Positions 10,229 through 19,295 are shown, counted from the first letter of the stretch. The stretch: 64,000 bases of DNA from Micromonospora fulviviridis (GCF_014648395.1 NZ_BMRA01000005.1:314011-378010), one strand, 5' to 3'. Numbers and translations are program-made. Notes: a model not told the origin generated them from the letters alone.

Positions 10229-12793
10229 TCAGAAGGCGCAGGCCACGACGAGTTCGGTGGTGCGGTCGGGCAGCAGGTCGAGCTTGGCGATCCGGCCCGC
10301 CGCCCGGACGTCGTCGGCCACCAGGGTGAGCCGGTCGAGCAGGGCGGCCGGCCCGAGGGCCTCGGCCAGCGGCACCTCCGCTTTCATCGACAGCTTCCGC
10401 TCCGACTTGGCCCGGCGCACCTGGCCCAGGGCGTCGGCGGCCAGCTGCAGCAGCTCCGGGTCGCCCGGCCCCTGCACCGCCCGGCCCACCTCGTACGTGG
10501 TCGGCCAGGTCGCCCGGTGCACCGAGCCGTACCGCCACCACGACCAGACCTCCTCGGTGACGAAGGGCAGCACCGGGGCGAAGAGCCGCAACTGCACCGA
10601 GAGCGCGGTGGCCAGCGCCGCCCGGGCCGAGTCGGCCCCCGGCCCGGTGCCGTAGGCGCGTTCCTTCACCAGCTCGATGTAGTCGTCGCAGAACCGCCAG
10701 AAGAACGCCTCCGTGGCCATCAGCGCGGCCGTGTGGTCGTACCCGTCGAAGGCGGTGGTCGCGGTGGTGACCACGCCGGACAGTTCGGCGAGCATGGCGG
10801 CGTCCAGCGGCGCGGTCGCCGGGGCGCGCAGCGCGTCGGCCGCGCCCAGCCCGAGGGCGAACTTCGACGCGTTGAGCAGCTTCGTGGCGAGCCGGCGACC
10901 CACCTTGATCTGCGCCGGGTCGAAGGCCAGGTCCATGCCGGGCTTGCCGCTGGCGGCCCAGTAGCGGACCGCGTCCGAACCGTGCTGCTCCAGCAGGCCC
11001 ATCGGGGTGACCACGTTCCCCTTGGACTTGGACATCTTCTTCCGGTCGGGATCGAGGATCCAGCCGGAGAGCACCGTGTCCCGCCAGGGGAGCACACCCT
11101 GCTCCAGGTGCGCCCGGACCACCGAGGCGAAGAGCCAGGTCCGGATGATCTCCTGCCCCTGGGGGCGCAGGTCCATGGGGAAGACCCGCCGGAACAGGTC
11201 CTCGTCGTTCTGCCAGCCGCCGGCGATCTGCGGGGTCAGCGACGAGGTGGCCCAGGTGTCCAGCACGTCCGGGTCGCCCACGAAGCCGCCCGGCACCCCG
11301 CGCTGGGCCTCCTCGTAGCCCGGCGGCGGCTCGCTCGACGGGTCGATCGGGAGCATCGACTCGTCCGGCGTGAGAGGCTGGGACCAGTCCGGCTCGCCAG
11401 CGTCGTCGAGCCGGTACCACACCGGCACCGGCACGCCGAAGAACCGCTGCCGACTGACCAGCCAGTCACCGGTCAGGCCGCCCACCCAGTGCTCGTAGCG
11501 GTGCCGCATGTGCTCCGGCACCCAGCGCAGCTCGCGTCCCCGGGCCAGCAGGTCCTCGCGCAGGTCGAGATCCCGGCCCCCGTTGCGCAGGTACCACTGG
11601 CGGGTGGACACGATCTCCAGCGGCCGGTCGCCGCGCTCGTAGAACTTCACCGGGTGGGTGATCGGGCGCGGCTCGCCGACCAGATCGCCCGCGTCGCCCA
11701 GCAGCTCGACGATCGTGCGCCGGGCGCCGTTCACGGTCTGCCCGGCCAGGGCCGCGTAGGGCTCGGCGGGCACGCCGGCCGGCGGCTCCGGCAGCAGCCG
11801 CCCGTCCCGGCCGATCACCACCCGGGTGTCCAGCCGCAGCTCCCGCCACCAGGTCACGTCGGTCAGGTCGCCGAAGGTGCAGACCATGGCGATGCCCGTG
11901 CCCTTGGCCGGATCCGCCAGCGGATGCGCCCGCACCGGCACCTCGACCCCGAAGACCGGGCTGCGCACCGACGCGCCGACCAGGTCCGCGTAGCGTTCGT
12001 CGTCCGGGTGGCAGACCAGCGCCACGCAGGCCGGCAGCAACTCCGGCCGGGTGGTGTCGATCAGCACCTCGCGCCCGTCCGGGCCGTGGAAGCGCAGCCG
12101 GTGGTAGGCGCCCGGCCGCTCCCGGTCCTCCAGCTCGGCCTGGGCCACCGCGGTGGCGAAGCCGACGTCCCAGAGCGTTGGCGCCTCGGCCTGGTACGCC
12201 TCGCCCCGGGCCAGGTTGCGCAGGAACGCCCGCTGGCTGGCCGCCCGGGCCACCCGCCCGATCGTCGTGTAGGTCAGCGACCAGTCCACCGACAGCCCGA
12301 GCCGTCGCCACAGCGCCTCGAAGACCTTCTCGTCCTCCGCGGTGAGCACCTCGCACAGCTCGATGAAGTTGCGCCGGGAGATCGCCACCGGGTCCTTCCG
12401 GGCGGCCTCGCTCACCGGCGCGGCCGGCGGCTGCCAGGACGGGTCGTAGGGCAGCGCCGGGTCGGGGCGCACCCCGTAGACGTTCTGCACCCGCCGCTCG
12501 GTGGGCAGGCCGTTGTCGTCCCAGCCCATCGGGTAGAAGACCGTGCGGCCGCGCATCCGCTGGAACCGGGCCACCGTGTCGGTGTGCGTGTAGGAGAAAA
12601 CGTGCCCCATGTGCAGCTCGCCCGATACGGTCGGCGGCGGGGTGTCGATCGCGTATACGTCCTGCCGCTCCTTCGAGCGGTCGAACGCGTACGTCCCGTC
12701 CTCCTGCCAGCGGCGCGCCCAGGTCTCCTCGATGCCGTCCAGGGTCGGACGCTCGGGGACGCCGGCGCGGGCCGTCCTCGCCGTATTGGTCAT
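10229..12793 (-). CDS. valS: Valine--tRNA ligase
   Basis: An 854-residue class I aminoacyl-tRNA synthetase that charges tRNA-Val in the cytosol. HMGH (61-64, the HIGH motif) and KMSKS (about residues 585-589) are intact, and the catalytic core segment GWDDNGLPTERRVQNVYGVR is the form seen in actinobacterial ValRS. The frame continues open far upstream through the ABC exporter genes, but that part is antisense-like noise; the ATG at 12793 gives the expected N-terminus leading into IEETWARRW. A -10 hexamer 6 nt upstream indicates a leaderless message. Identity is certain. Confidence 0.97.
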   Translation of the reverse strand: MTNTARTARAGVPERPTLDGIEETWARRWQEDGTYAFDRSKERQDVYAIDTPPPTVSGELHMGHVFSYTHTDTVARFQRMRGRTVFYPMGWDDNGLPTERRVQNVYGVRPDPALPYDPSWQPPAAPVSEAARKDPVAISRRNFIELCEVLTAEDEKVFEALWRRLGLSVDWSLTYTTIGRVARAASQRAFLRNLARGEAYQAEAPTLWDVGFATAVAQAELEDRERPGAYHRLRFHGPDGREVLIDTTRPELLPACVALVCHPDDERYADLVGASVRSPVFGVEVPVRAHPLADPAKGTGIAMVCTFGDLTDVTWWRELRLDTRVVIGRDGRLLPEPPAGVPAEPYAALAGQTVNGARRTIVELLGDAGDLVGEPRPITHPVKFYERGDRPLEIVSTRQWYLRNGGRDLDLREDLLARGRELRWVPEHMRHRYEHWVGGLTGDWLVSRQRFFGVPVPVWYRLDDAGEPDWSQPLTPDESMLPIDPSSEPPPGYEEAQRGVPGGFVGDPDVLDTWATSSLTPQIAGGWQNDEDLFRRVFPMDLRPQGQEIIRTWLFASVVRAHLEQGVLPWRDTVLSGWILDPDRKKMSKSKGNVVTPMGLLEQHGSDAVRYWAASGKPGMDLAFDPAQIKVGRRLATKLLNASKFALGLGAADALRAPATAPLDAAMLAELSGVVTTATTAFDGYDHTAALMATEAFFWRFCDDYIELVKERAYGTGPGADSARAALATALSVQLRLFAPVLPFVTEEVWSWWRYGSVHRATWPTTYEVGRAVQGPGDPELLQLAADALGQVRRAKSERKLSMKAEVPLAEALGPAALLDRLTLVADDVRAAGRIAKLDLLPDRTTELVVACAF

Positions 12794-12799
12794 CAGCCG

Positions 12800-12805
12800 A
12801 TCGTA
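12800..12805 (-). promoter_or_regulatory. -10 hexamer, leaderless valS promoter
   Basis: TACGAT on the minus strand ends 6 nt before the valS ATG, and there is no Shine-Dalgarno sequence. This spacing fits transcription starting at the A of the start codon. Confidence 0.5.
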
Positions 12806-12897
12806 GGCAGCCGACCCGGGCGGCTCCATGACTTTCGGTCCCGTGGCGGCACCACCATCGACACGCGTCTCCCGGCGGCCGGGGCGGAGGTGGTTGC

Positions 12898-14844
12898 TCA
12901 GATGAGGGAGTCGCGCCACTGGCGGTGCAGGGCGGCGTACCGGCCGCCGGCGGCGGCCAGCTCGGCCGGAGACCCGTCCTCCACGATCCGGCCTGCGTCG
13001 AGGACCAGCACCCGGTCGGCGATCTCCACGGTGGAGAGGCGGTGCGCGATCACCAGGGCGGTGCGGTCCCGCAGGACGCTGTGCAGCGCCCGTTGCACCA
13101 GGCGCTCGGTCGGCACGTCCAGCGACGAGGTGGCCTCGTCGAGGACCAGCACCCGGGGGTCGGCCAGGAACGCCCGGGCGAACGCGACGAGCTGCCGCTG
13201 CCCGGCGGAGAGCCGGCCGCCGCGCCGGTGCACGTCGGTGGCGTACCCGTCGGGGAGCGCGGCGATGAAGTCGTGCGCGCCGATGGCCCGGGCGGCGGCC
13301 TCCACGGCGGCGTCGTCGGCGTCCGGTCGGCCGAACCGGATGTTCTCCGCGACCGAGCCGCTGAACAGGTGGTTCTCCTGGGTCACCAGCACCACGGCCC
13401 GGCGCAGCTCGGCGTCGGCCAGGTGCCGCAGGTCCACCCCGTCCAGGCTGATCGTGCCGGACGCCTGATCGTGGAACCGGGCCAGCAGCTTGGCGATGGT
13501 GGACTTGCCGGCGCCGGTCGGCCCGATCAACGCGACGGTCTGCCCGGCGGGCACGGTCAGCTCCAGCCCGGACAGGATCGGCGCCTCGGGCCGGTAGCCG
13601 AAGTGGACGTGGCGGAACACCAGCGCGCCCCGCCCCGGGCCGGCGGGCAGCGGCACGGGCCGCGCCGGCTCGGCCACCGCCGGCCGCTCGTCGAGCACCC
13701 CGGCCAGCTTCTCCAGGGCGGCGGTGGCCGACTGCAACGCGTTGTAGAACTGGCTCAGCTCCTCCATGGGCTCGAAGAACCGGCGCAGGTAGAGCAGGAA
13801 CGCGGCGAGCACGCCGACCTCGGTCCGCCCACCCAGCACCCGCCAGCCGCCGTAGCCGAGCACCGCCGCGGCGGTCAGGTTGCCGATCAGCCGGATGCCC
13901 GGCGAGTAGACCGCGATGAGCCGGAACGCGCGCAGGCTGGCCTGCCGGTAGTCGTCGTTCACCGCCGCGAAGATGCGCTGGTTGCGGGGCTCCCGCCGGT
14001 ACGCCTGCACCGCCCGGATCCCACGCAGCGACTCGACGAAGTGCACGATCACCAGCGCCACCGCCTCCCGGGTCCGCCGGTACGCCCCGGCGGAGGCGCG
14101 GGCGAACCAGCGGGACAGCCCGAACAGGAACGGGAAGGCGAGCAGGGTGACGGCGGCCAGCGGCAGGTCGAGCCAGAGCAGGATGCCCGCCACCGACAGC
14201 ACCGACAGGGCGGCCATCACCAGCTTGTCGATGCCGCCGTCGACCAGCTCGGCGATCGAGTCCAGGTCGCTGGTCAGCCGGGACACCATCCGGCCCGAGG
14301 TGTAGCGCTCGTGGAAGCCGACGTCGAGGTGGAGGAAGTGGCCGTACACGCGGTTGCGGAGGTCGAGCAGGACGGCCTGGCCGATCCGGGCGGCGAGGGC
14401 GAGGAAGGCGCGTCGGGTGGCGTACTCGGTGCCGGTGGCGACGACGAACGCGGCGGCGACGGCGACCAGCGGGCCGGGGTCGCCGGCCCGCAGCGGGCCG
14501 ATGCACTGGTCGATGCCGAGCATCACCAGGTACGGGCCGGCCATCGCGGCGGCGTTCTGGGCCAGCAGCAGCGACACCGCGAGCCCGAGCCGCGCGCGGT
14601 GCGGGCGGAGCAGCTCGCGGAGCAGGGCCCGGCTGCGGGTCCGGAGCCGGGCGACCGCCTCGGGCGACGAGTCCTCCGCCCGGCTGCGGTCGGCGTCGGG
14701 GTCGGTGGCCCGCCCGCGCCACCGGGACAGGTCGAGGTCGGGGCCGTCCCCCGGCCGGGCCGGGTCGGGGTCGTGACGCCGCCGGGACGGGTCGAGGCCG
14801 GGGTCGCCGCGCTGCCGGGGCACCCGGGGGGCGGCATCGCTCAC
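12898..14844 (-). CDS. ABC exporter subunit B (TMD-NBD half transporter, canonical Walker B)
   Basis: A 648-residue type IV ABC exporter half: about six transmembrane helices between residues ~90 and 380, then a nucleotide-binding domain with Walker A GPTGAGKST, signature LSAGQRQ (Gly to Ala relative to LSGGQ), Walker B VLVLDEATSSLD with catalytic Glu, and the H-loop IAHRLSTV. The N-terminal ~60 residues are a charged, low-complexity Arg/Asp/Pro tail. The GTG at 14844 overlaps the partner's stop (GTGA). The altered signature pairs with the altered Walker B of the neighbour to make one degenerate ATP site, as in known heterodimeric exporters (TM287/288, BmrCD). Likely multidrug or lipid export. 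Confidence 0.93.
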   Translation of the reverse strand: MSDAAPRVPRQRGDPGLDPSRRRHDPDPARPGDGPDLDLSRWRGRATDPDADRSRAEDSSPEAVARLRTRSRALLRELLRPHRARLGLAVSLLLAQNAAAMAGPYLVMLGIDQCIGPLRAGDPGPLVAVAAAFVVATGTEYATRRAFLALAARIGQAVLLDLRNRVYGHFLHLDVGFHERYTSGRMVSRLTSDLDSIAELVDGGIDKLVMAALSVLSVAGILLWLDLPLAAVTLLAFPFLFGLSRWFARASAGAYRRTREAVALVIVHFVESLRGIRAVQAYRREPRNQRIFAAVNDDYRQASLRAFRLIAVYSPGIRLIGNLTAAAVLGYGGWRVLGGRTEVGVLAAFLLYLRRFFEPMEELSQFYNALQSATAALEKLAGVLDERPAVAEPARPVPLPAGPGRGALVFRHVHFGYRPEAPILSGLELTVPAGQTVALIGPTGAGKSTIAKLLARFHDQASGTISLDGVDLRHLADAELRRAVVLVTQENHLFSGSVAENIRFGRPDADDAAVEAAARAIGAHDFIAALPDGYATDVHRRGGRLSAGQRQLVAFARAFLADPRVLVLDEATSSLDVPTERLVQRALHSVLRDRTALVIAHRLSTVEIADRVLVLDAGRIVEDGSPAELAAAGGRYAALHRQWRDSLI

Positions 14845-16655
14845 GACCGCACCAGGCCGACGCCGTCCGCCCACCGCTCCGGCGCGGCGGAGAGCACCGC
14901 CCGGTAGGCCGGCACCCCGGCCAGCAGTTCGGAATGGGTGCCGACGGCGACGATCCGGCCGCCGTCGAGCAGCGCCACCCGGTCGGCGAGCGCCACCGTG
15001 GACGGCCGGTGCACCACCAGCAGCGCGGTGGTGTCCCGCAGCACCCGGCGCAGGGCCGCCTCGACCAGCGCCTCGGTGTGCACGTCCAGCGCGGAGAGCG
15101 GGTCGTCGAGCACGAGCAGCGCGGGCCGGCCGAGCACCGCGCGGGCCAGCGCCAGCCGCTGCCGCTGCCCGCCGGAGAGGGTGAGCCCCTGCTCACCGAC
15201 CCGGGTGGCCAGCCCCCACGGCAGGTCGTACGCGAACTCCGCCTGGGCCAGCGCGAGCGCGGCCCGGACCTCCTCCTCGCCGGCGTCCGGCCGGCCCAGC
15301 GTCAGGTTCTCCCAGACCGACATGGAGAACAGGGTCGGTTCCTCGAAGGCCACCCCGACCAGCCGGCGCAGCGAGCCGAGCCGCAGGTCGCGCAGGTCGT
15401 GCCCGTCCAGGGTGATCCGGCCGCCGGTCACCTCGTGCAGCCGGGGGACCAGGGACAGCAGGGTGCTCTTGCCGCAGCCGGTCGCCCCGACCAGGGCCAG
15501 CGTCTCGCCCGGCTCGACGGTCAGCTCCACCTCGCGCAGCACCGGCGCCGGGCTGGCGGGGTAGCGGAAGCTCACCCGCTCGAAGCGGAGCCGGCCGCGC
15601 ACCTCGGCCCGGTCCAGGGCGCGGGCGTGCGGAGCGTCCACGATGGTCGGCGGGGTGTCCAGCACCTCCTGGATCCGGTCGGCGGCGGTCGCCGCCTCCT
15701 GCCCGTTCGCGATGATCCAGCCGAGCGACTGCACCGGCCAGATCAGCATGAGCTGGAGGCTGACGAAGGCGACCAGCTCGCCGATGGTGAGCCCGCCCCC
15801 GGCCACCGCGGCGGCGCCGGCCACCAGCACCACCCCGAGGGTCAGGTTGGGCACCAGGTCGAACAGCGCGGAGGTGCGGGCCAGCAACCGGGCCTTGTCG
15901 ATCCCGGTGTCGTGCAGCCGGCGGGCGCCCGTGGCGAAGCGGGCGGCCAGTTCCGGCCCCCGCCCGTACGCCCGCATGGTGCGCAGCCCCTGCGCGGTCT
16001 CCTCGACCAGCGTGGCCACGTCGCCCTGCTGGTCCTGCATCCGGCGTGACGCCGCGTGGTAGTGCCGGGCGAACCGCCGGCTGATCAGGAACAGCGGGAC
16101 GGCGCTGGCCGCCACCAGCAGGCCGAGCCAGGGGTGCAGCCGGATCAGCAGCACCACCACGGCGGCGTAGGTGATGAGGTTGAGCACCAGGAACAGCAGG
16201 CCGAAGGAGAGGAACCGGCGGATCACCGAGAGGTCGCTGGTGATGCGGGAGAGCAGTTGGCCGGACTGCCACCGGTCGTGGAAGCCGGCCGGTAGGCGTT
16301 GCAGGTGGGCGTAGATGTCGGCCCGGATGGCCGCCTCCATGCCGACCGAGGAGCGGGACTGGGTCCACCGCCGGATGAAGATCAGCACCGCCTCGGCCAG
16401 GCCGAGCAGCAGGGCGAGGGCGCCGAGCCGGAGCAGCCCGCCCACGTCGTGCCGGGCCACCGGCCCGTCCACCACCCGCTGCACCACGAGGGGTACGGCC
16501 AGGCTCGCCGCCGTGGCGGCCAGCGCGGCGAGCAGCAGCCAGGCGAACTCCGGCGCGTACGGGCGAAGGTAGGGACGCAGTCGCCAGAGGTTGCGCAGCG
16601 GGTGGGGACGGGCGTCGTGACACGCCGCGGGGTTGCCGTCGCTCTGCGCAGGCAC
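14841..16655 (-). CDS. ABC exporter subunit A (TMD-NBD half transporter, degenerate Walker B)
   Basis: A 604-residue half transporter with six transmembrane helices (about 35-310) and a nucleotide-binding domain: Walker A GATGCGKST, a perfect signature LSGGQRQ, but Walker B LLVLDDPLSALD, where Asp replaces the catalytic Glu; the H-loop reads VVHRPSTV. It should form a heterodimer with the product of the overlapping downstream gene: its own Walker B and the partner's LSAGQ make the non-hydrolysing site, and its LSGGQ plus the partner's DE make the active one. The GTG start at 16655 has a -10 hexamer 6 nt upstream and no Shine-Dalgarno sequence. Confidence 0.93.
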   Translation of the reverse strand: MPAQSDGNPAACHDARPHPLRNLWRLRPYLRPYAPEFAWLLLAALAATAASLAVPLVVQRVVDGPVARHDVGGLLRLGALALLLGLAEAVLIFIRRWTQSRSSVGMEAAIRADIYAHLQRLPAGFHDRWQSGQLLSRITSDLSVIRRFLSFGLLFLVLNLITYAAVVVLLIRLHPWLGLLVAASAVPLFLISRRFARHYHAASRRMQDQQGDVATLVEETAQGLRTMRAYGRGPELAARFATGARRLHDTGIDKARLLARTSALFDLVPNLTLGVVLVAGAAAVAGGGLTIGELVAFVSLQLMLIWPVQSLGWIIANGQEAATAADRIQEVLDTPPTIVDAPHARALDRAEVRGRLRFERVSFRYPASPAPVLREVELTVEPGETLALVGATGCGKSTLLSLVPRLHEVTGGRITLDGHDLRDLRLGSLRRLVGVAFEEPTLFSMSVWENLTLGRPDAGEEEVRAALALAQAEFAYDLPWGLATRVGEQGLTLSGGQRQRLALARAVLGRPALLVLDDPLSALDVHTEALVEAALRRVLRDTTALLVVHRPSTVALADRVALLDGGRIVAVGTHSELLAGVPAYRAVLSAAPERWADGVGLVRS

Positions 16656-16661
16656 TACCCG

Positions 16662-16667
16662 ACGGTA
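16662..16667 (-). promoter_or_regulatory. -10 hexamer, leaderless promoter of ABC exporter operon
   Basis: TACCGT on the minus strand ends 6 nt before the GTG at 16655. It lies in the 37-nt gap to the ogt stop, so the promoter region overlaps the end of ogt. Confidence 0.45.
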
Positions 16668-16692
16668 GCGGCAGGGGGCGACAGTAAGGCTG

Positions 16693-17205
16693 TCAGCTAG
16701 CCGTCACCCGTCCCTCATGCCCGAGAAGCCACTTCTTCACGTCCAGCCCCCAGCGGTAGCCGCCGAGCGTGCCGTCGGTGCGCAGCACCCGGTGGCAGGG
16801 CACGAAGAGCGCGGCGGCGTTGCGGGCGCAGGCCGCCGCGGCGGCGCGGACCGCGGCCGGCCGCCCGGCCAGCGCGGCGAAACCGGTGTACGTCACGGGG
16901 TCACCCGGCTTGACGTCGCGCAGCACCTGCCAGGCGTGCCCCATGAAGGCGCCGCCGGTCTGCTGCTCGACCGGGACCGTGTCGATCGCGGTCAGGTCCC
17001 CGGCCAGGTAGGCGCGCACGGCGGCGGTCACCGGGCCCAGGTCGGCCCGCTCGCGCAGCGCGCCGCGCAGCCCGGGGTGGACCAGGGGCACGAGGATCGC
17101 CGGGTCGGCGGTGAAGCCGGCCGCGCGTACCGCCCCGTCGGGTCCGGCCAGCACGCTCAGCGGGCCGGCGGGGGTGTCGATGACGGTGCTGTCCAGTGTG
17201 GTCAT
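16693..17205 (-). CDS. ogt: Methylated-DNA--protein-cysteine methyltransferase
   Basis: A 170-residue suicide repair protein that transfers the methyl group from O6-methylguanine to its own cysteine. The active site PCHRVL (Cys about 137) and the GYRWGLDVKKWLL tail are intact. The start ATG at 17205 overlaps the stop of the upstream Ada/AlkA-like gene as ATGA, so the two repair proteins are made from one coupled message. This operon makes an adaptive-response-like module: sensing and base excision by the first protein, direct reversal by this one. Confidence 0.95.
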   Translation of the reverse strand: MTTLDSTVIDTPAGPLSVLAGPDGAVRAAGFTADPAILVPLVHPGLRGALRERADLGPVTAAVRAYLAGDLTAIDTVPVEQQTGGAFMGHAWQVLRDVKPGDPVTYTGFAALAGRPAAVRAAAAACARNAAALFVPCHRVLRTDGTLGGYRWGLDVKKWLLGHEGRVTAS

Positions 17206-18692
17206 GCCGCTCTCCAGAGTCGGATCACCGCGTACGACCGCCAGGGGCGCCAGCGGTCCGCGTACGCGTTCAGGGTCTTCGGGTCGTCGGGCAGGCCGAG
17301 CGCGGCGGCGCCCCGGCGTACGCCCAGGTCGGTGGGGAGGAGGACGTCGGGGTCGCCGAGCGCGCGCATGGCCACGTAGCCCGCGGTCCACGGCCCGACG
17401 CCGGGCAGCGCGGTCAGCCGCCGCACCGCCTCCTCCCGGTCCCCGCCGGGAGCCAGGTCCAGCGAGCCGTCGGCCACGGCCCGGGCCACCGCCCGGATCG
17501 TCTCCCGCCGCGCCCCCGGCATCCGGAACGCCGTGTCGCCCACGGAGAGCACCTCCTCCGCGGTCGGGAACGCCCGCAACCCCCACGGTCGATCATGAGG
17601 TTGACCGCCGTTCTGGAGATCGACTTCGCCGTCAACCTCATGATCGACGGGCGGGGTGGTGGTGGCCGCCAGGAGGTGGGTCAGGGTGGTTCTGGCCGAG
17701 CGGAGGGAGATCTGCTGGGTCGTTATCGCGCGGACGGCCATCTCGAAGCCGTCCACGGCGTGCGGGAGGCGGACGCCGGGTTCGGCCTCCACCGCGGGCG
17801 CCAGGGTGGGGTCCGCCGCCAGCGTGGCGTCGACCGCGACCGGGTCGGCGTCCAGGTCGAGCAGGCGGCGGCAGCGGGCCACCGCCGGGGCCAGGTCGCG
17901 CATGTCGGCCAGGCGCAGGGTGGCGGCCACGTGCCCGTCGGCCGGCGTCAGCGACACCGTGCCGGGCCCGTGCGGCAACCGCAACCCCCGGTGGTACGCC
18001 CCGTCGCGCACCTCCTCGACGCCGGGCAGCGCGCGCAGCGCCAGGAAGTCCAGCAGCGCTCCCGCGTGCAACGGCGGCCGGTACGCCAGCCGCAGCGTGA
18101 TCGTGCCCGCCCCGCCGACCGCCCGCCGCCCGCCCCGGCTGACCCGCAGCTCGGACGGGGTGGCCCCGTACACCTCGCGGACGGTGTCGTTGAACTGCCG
18201 GACGCTGCCGAACCCGGCGGCGAACGCCACCTCGGCCAGGCCGAGCCCGGTGGTCTCGATGAGGATCCGGGCGGTCTGCGCCCGCTGCGCCCGAGCCAGC
18301 GCCAGCGGCCCCGCGCCCAGCTCGGCCCGGAGCATCCGGTGCAGGTGCCGCTCGGTGTAGCCGAGCCGCGCCGCCAGCCCCGGTACGCCGTCCCGGTCCA
18401 CCACGCCGTCGGCGATCAGTCGCATCGCCCGTCCGACCACGTCGGCCCGGACGTCCCACTGCGGGGAGCCCGGGGCGGCGTCGGGGCGGCACCGGCGGCA
18501 GGCCCGCAGGCCGGCCCCCTGCGCGGCGGCGGCCGACGGGAAGAACCGGACGTTCTGCCGCTTCGGCGTCGTCGCCGGGCAGGACGGCCGGCAGTAGATC
18601 CCGGTCGACGTCACGCCGGTGTAGAACCAGCCGTCGAACCGCTGGTCGCGGCTGTCGACGGCCCGGTAGCACCGCTCGAAGTCGAGTTCCAT
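17202..18692 (-). CDS. Ada-type sensor / AlkA DNA-3-methyladenine glycosylase fusion, with in-frame palindrome insertion
   Basis: A 496-residue multidomain repair protein. Order: Ada zinc domain (cysteines 34, 38, 65, 68), AraC-type DNA-binding domain (about 85-180), AlkA N-terminal domain (about 190-300), and an HhH-GPD glycosylase domain (LPGVGPWTAGYVA near 430) followed by the catalytic Asp region PTDLG. It probably senses methyl-phosphotriesters, activates transcription and excises alkylated bases; it lacks the Ada methyltransferase domain, which the coupled ogt supplies. Residues about 348-368 come from a perfect 18-bp-armed palindrome and are not part of the family. Start ATG at 18692 is chosen because the Ada domain begins immediately; the upstream extension is Arg/Pro-rich. 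Confidence 0.93.
   Translation of the reverse strand: MELDFERCYRAVDSRDQRFDGWFYTGVTSTGIYCRPSCPATTPKRQNVRFFPSAAAAQGAGLRACRRCRPDAAPGSPQWDVRADVVGRAMRLIADGVVDRDGVPGLAARLGYTERHLHRMLRAELGAGPLALARAQRAQTARILIETTGLGLAEVAFAAGFGSVRQFNDTVREVYGATPSELRVSRGGRRAVGGAGTITLRLAYRPPLHAGALLDFLALRALPGVEEVRDGAYHRGLRLPHGPGTVSLTPADGHVAATLRLADMRDLAPAVARCRRLLDLDADPVAVDATLAADPTLAPAVEAEPGVRLPHAVDGFEMAVRAITTQQISLRSARTTLTHLLAATTTPPVDHEVDGEVDLQNGGQPHDRPWGLRAFPTAEEVLSVGDTAFRMPGARRETIRAVARAVADGSLDLAPGGDREEAVRRLTALPGVGPWTAGYVAMRALGDPDVLLPTDLGVRRGAAALGLPDDPKTLNAYADRWRPWRSYAVIRLWRAA
17588..17648. repeat. Palindromic element inside the Ada/AlkA coding sequence
   Basis: Perfect inverted repeat with 18-bp arms (17588-17605 and 17631-17648; arm begins GTCGATCATGAGG) separated by 25 nt. 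On the coding strand it is read as about 20 extra residues (VDHEVDGEVDLQNGGQPHD) without breaking the frame, between two conserved glycosylase regions. It looks like a small mobile or REP-like palindrome; no second copy was noticed in this window. Confidence 0.7.
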
Positions 18693-18759
18693 GACACCGA
18701 TCCTGCCTCGCAGGTCGAGCCCTCGGCTGGCGGGATTCGGACGCGGCCGTGCGCGACCG

Positions 18760-18798
18760 CTCACCCCGCCCGCCCGGCGGCCGGGCGGGCGGGGTGAG
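18760..18798 (-). terminator. Terminator of the sigma-factor operon
   Basis: A perfect 18-bp stem with a 3-nt loop (arms 18760-18777 and 18781-18798), 5 nt beyond the stop at 18804. It is the strongest hairpin in the window and G+C-rich without a T-tract. Confidence 0.85.
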
Positions 18799-18803
18799 GC
18801 GGG

Positions 18804-19295
18804 TCAGTCGCGGGGGGTCGGGTAGGGGGTGGGCAAGGGCTCGGGCTCGCCCGGGTCGCCGCTGGGGGAGGGGACCGGGGAGGGGGCGCCCGGCCGGCTG
18901 GGGCTGGGCAGGGGGCCGTCGGGCAGGCCCGGCGGCGAGGCGCTGGGGGAGGGGGCCGTCGGGTCGCCGGGCGGGCTCGGCACGGCGGTGGGCAGGTCGG
19001 TCGGCGACGGCACCGCCGTGGGTCCGGCGGGGGACGGTGGCGCGGTGGTGTCCGCGGGGGTCGGGGGCGCCGACGGGGCGGCCGGGCGTGGTGCTTCCCC
19101 ACCGCCGGCCGCCAGCGCGATCGGCGCGCCGATCAGCACGGCGGCCACCACGCCCGCCGCGCCGAGCGTCACCGTGGTGCGCCGGCGGTTCCGGAACCGG
19201 CGTTCCGCCGGGGTCAACTGGTCCTGCACTCTGGGTGCCTCCTCGGCCAGGTCGGAGAGGGTGGCGCGGATGAGGTCCTCGAAGGGCGTGGTCAC
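18804..19295 (-). CDS. Membrane-anchored proline-rich partner of ECF sigma factor (putative anti-sigma)
   Basis: A 163-residue protein: a soluble N-terminus MTTPFEDLIRATLSDLAEEAP of about 45 residues, one transmembrane segment (about 50-70), and an extracytoplasmic tail of about 90 residues almost wholly Pro/Ser/Thr/Ala/Gly. It begins with GTG overlapping the sigma factor stop (GTGA). Genes of this shape commonly follow SigE-family ECF sigma factors in this order and are thought to be anti-sigma-like, but no zinc-binding HxxxCxxC anti-sigma motif is present, so the role rests on position and topology. The tail could span or sense the cell wall. Confidence 0.8.
   Translation of the reverse strand: MTTPFEDLIRATLSDLAEEAPRVQDQLTPAERRFRNRRRTTVTLGAAGVVAAVLIGAPIALAAGGGEAPRPAAPSAPPTPADTTAPPSPAGPTAVPSPTDLPTAVPSPPGDPTAPSPSASPPGLPDGPLPSPSRPGAPSPVPSPSGDPGEPEPLPTPYPTPRD

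Noticed and set aside
10517..13468. 983-codon open frame antisense to valS
   Set aside because: No motif; explained by codon bias on the opposite strand.
12794..15196. Upstream extension of the valS frame giving a 1655-residue product
   Set aside because: The extension is in a shadow frame of the ABC exporter genes and is Arg/Pro-rich; valS has a good ATG with its own -10 hexamer.
17638..18672. 344-codon alternative frame inside the Ada/AlkA gene
   Set aside because: It is on the same strand but out of frame with the conserved zinc, AraC and HhH domains.
18829..19050. Repetitive GGGGA/GGGTC-rich stretch as a satellite repeat
   Set aside because: It is the Pro/Ser/Thr codon pattern of the sigma-partner tail, not an independent repeat.
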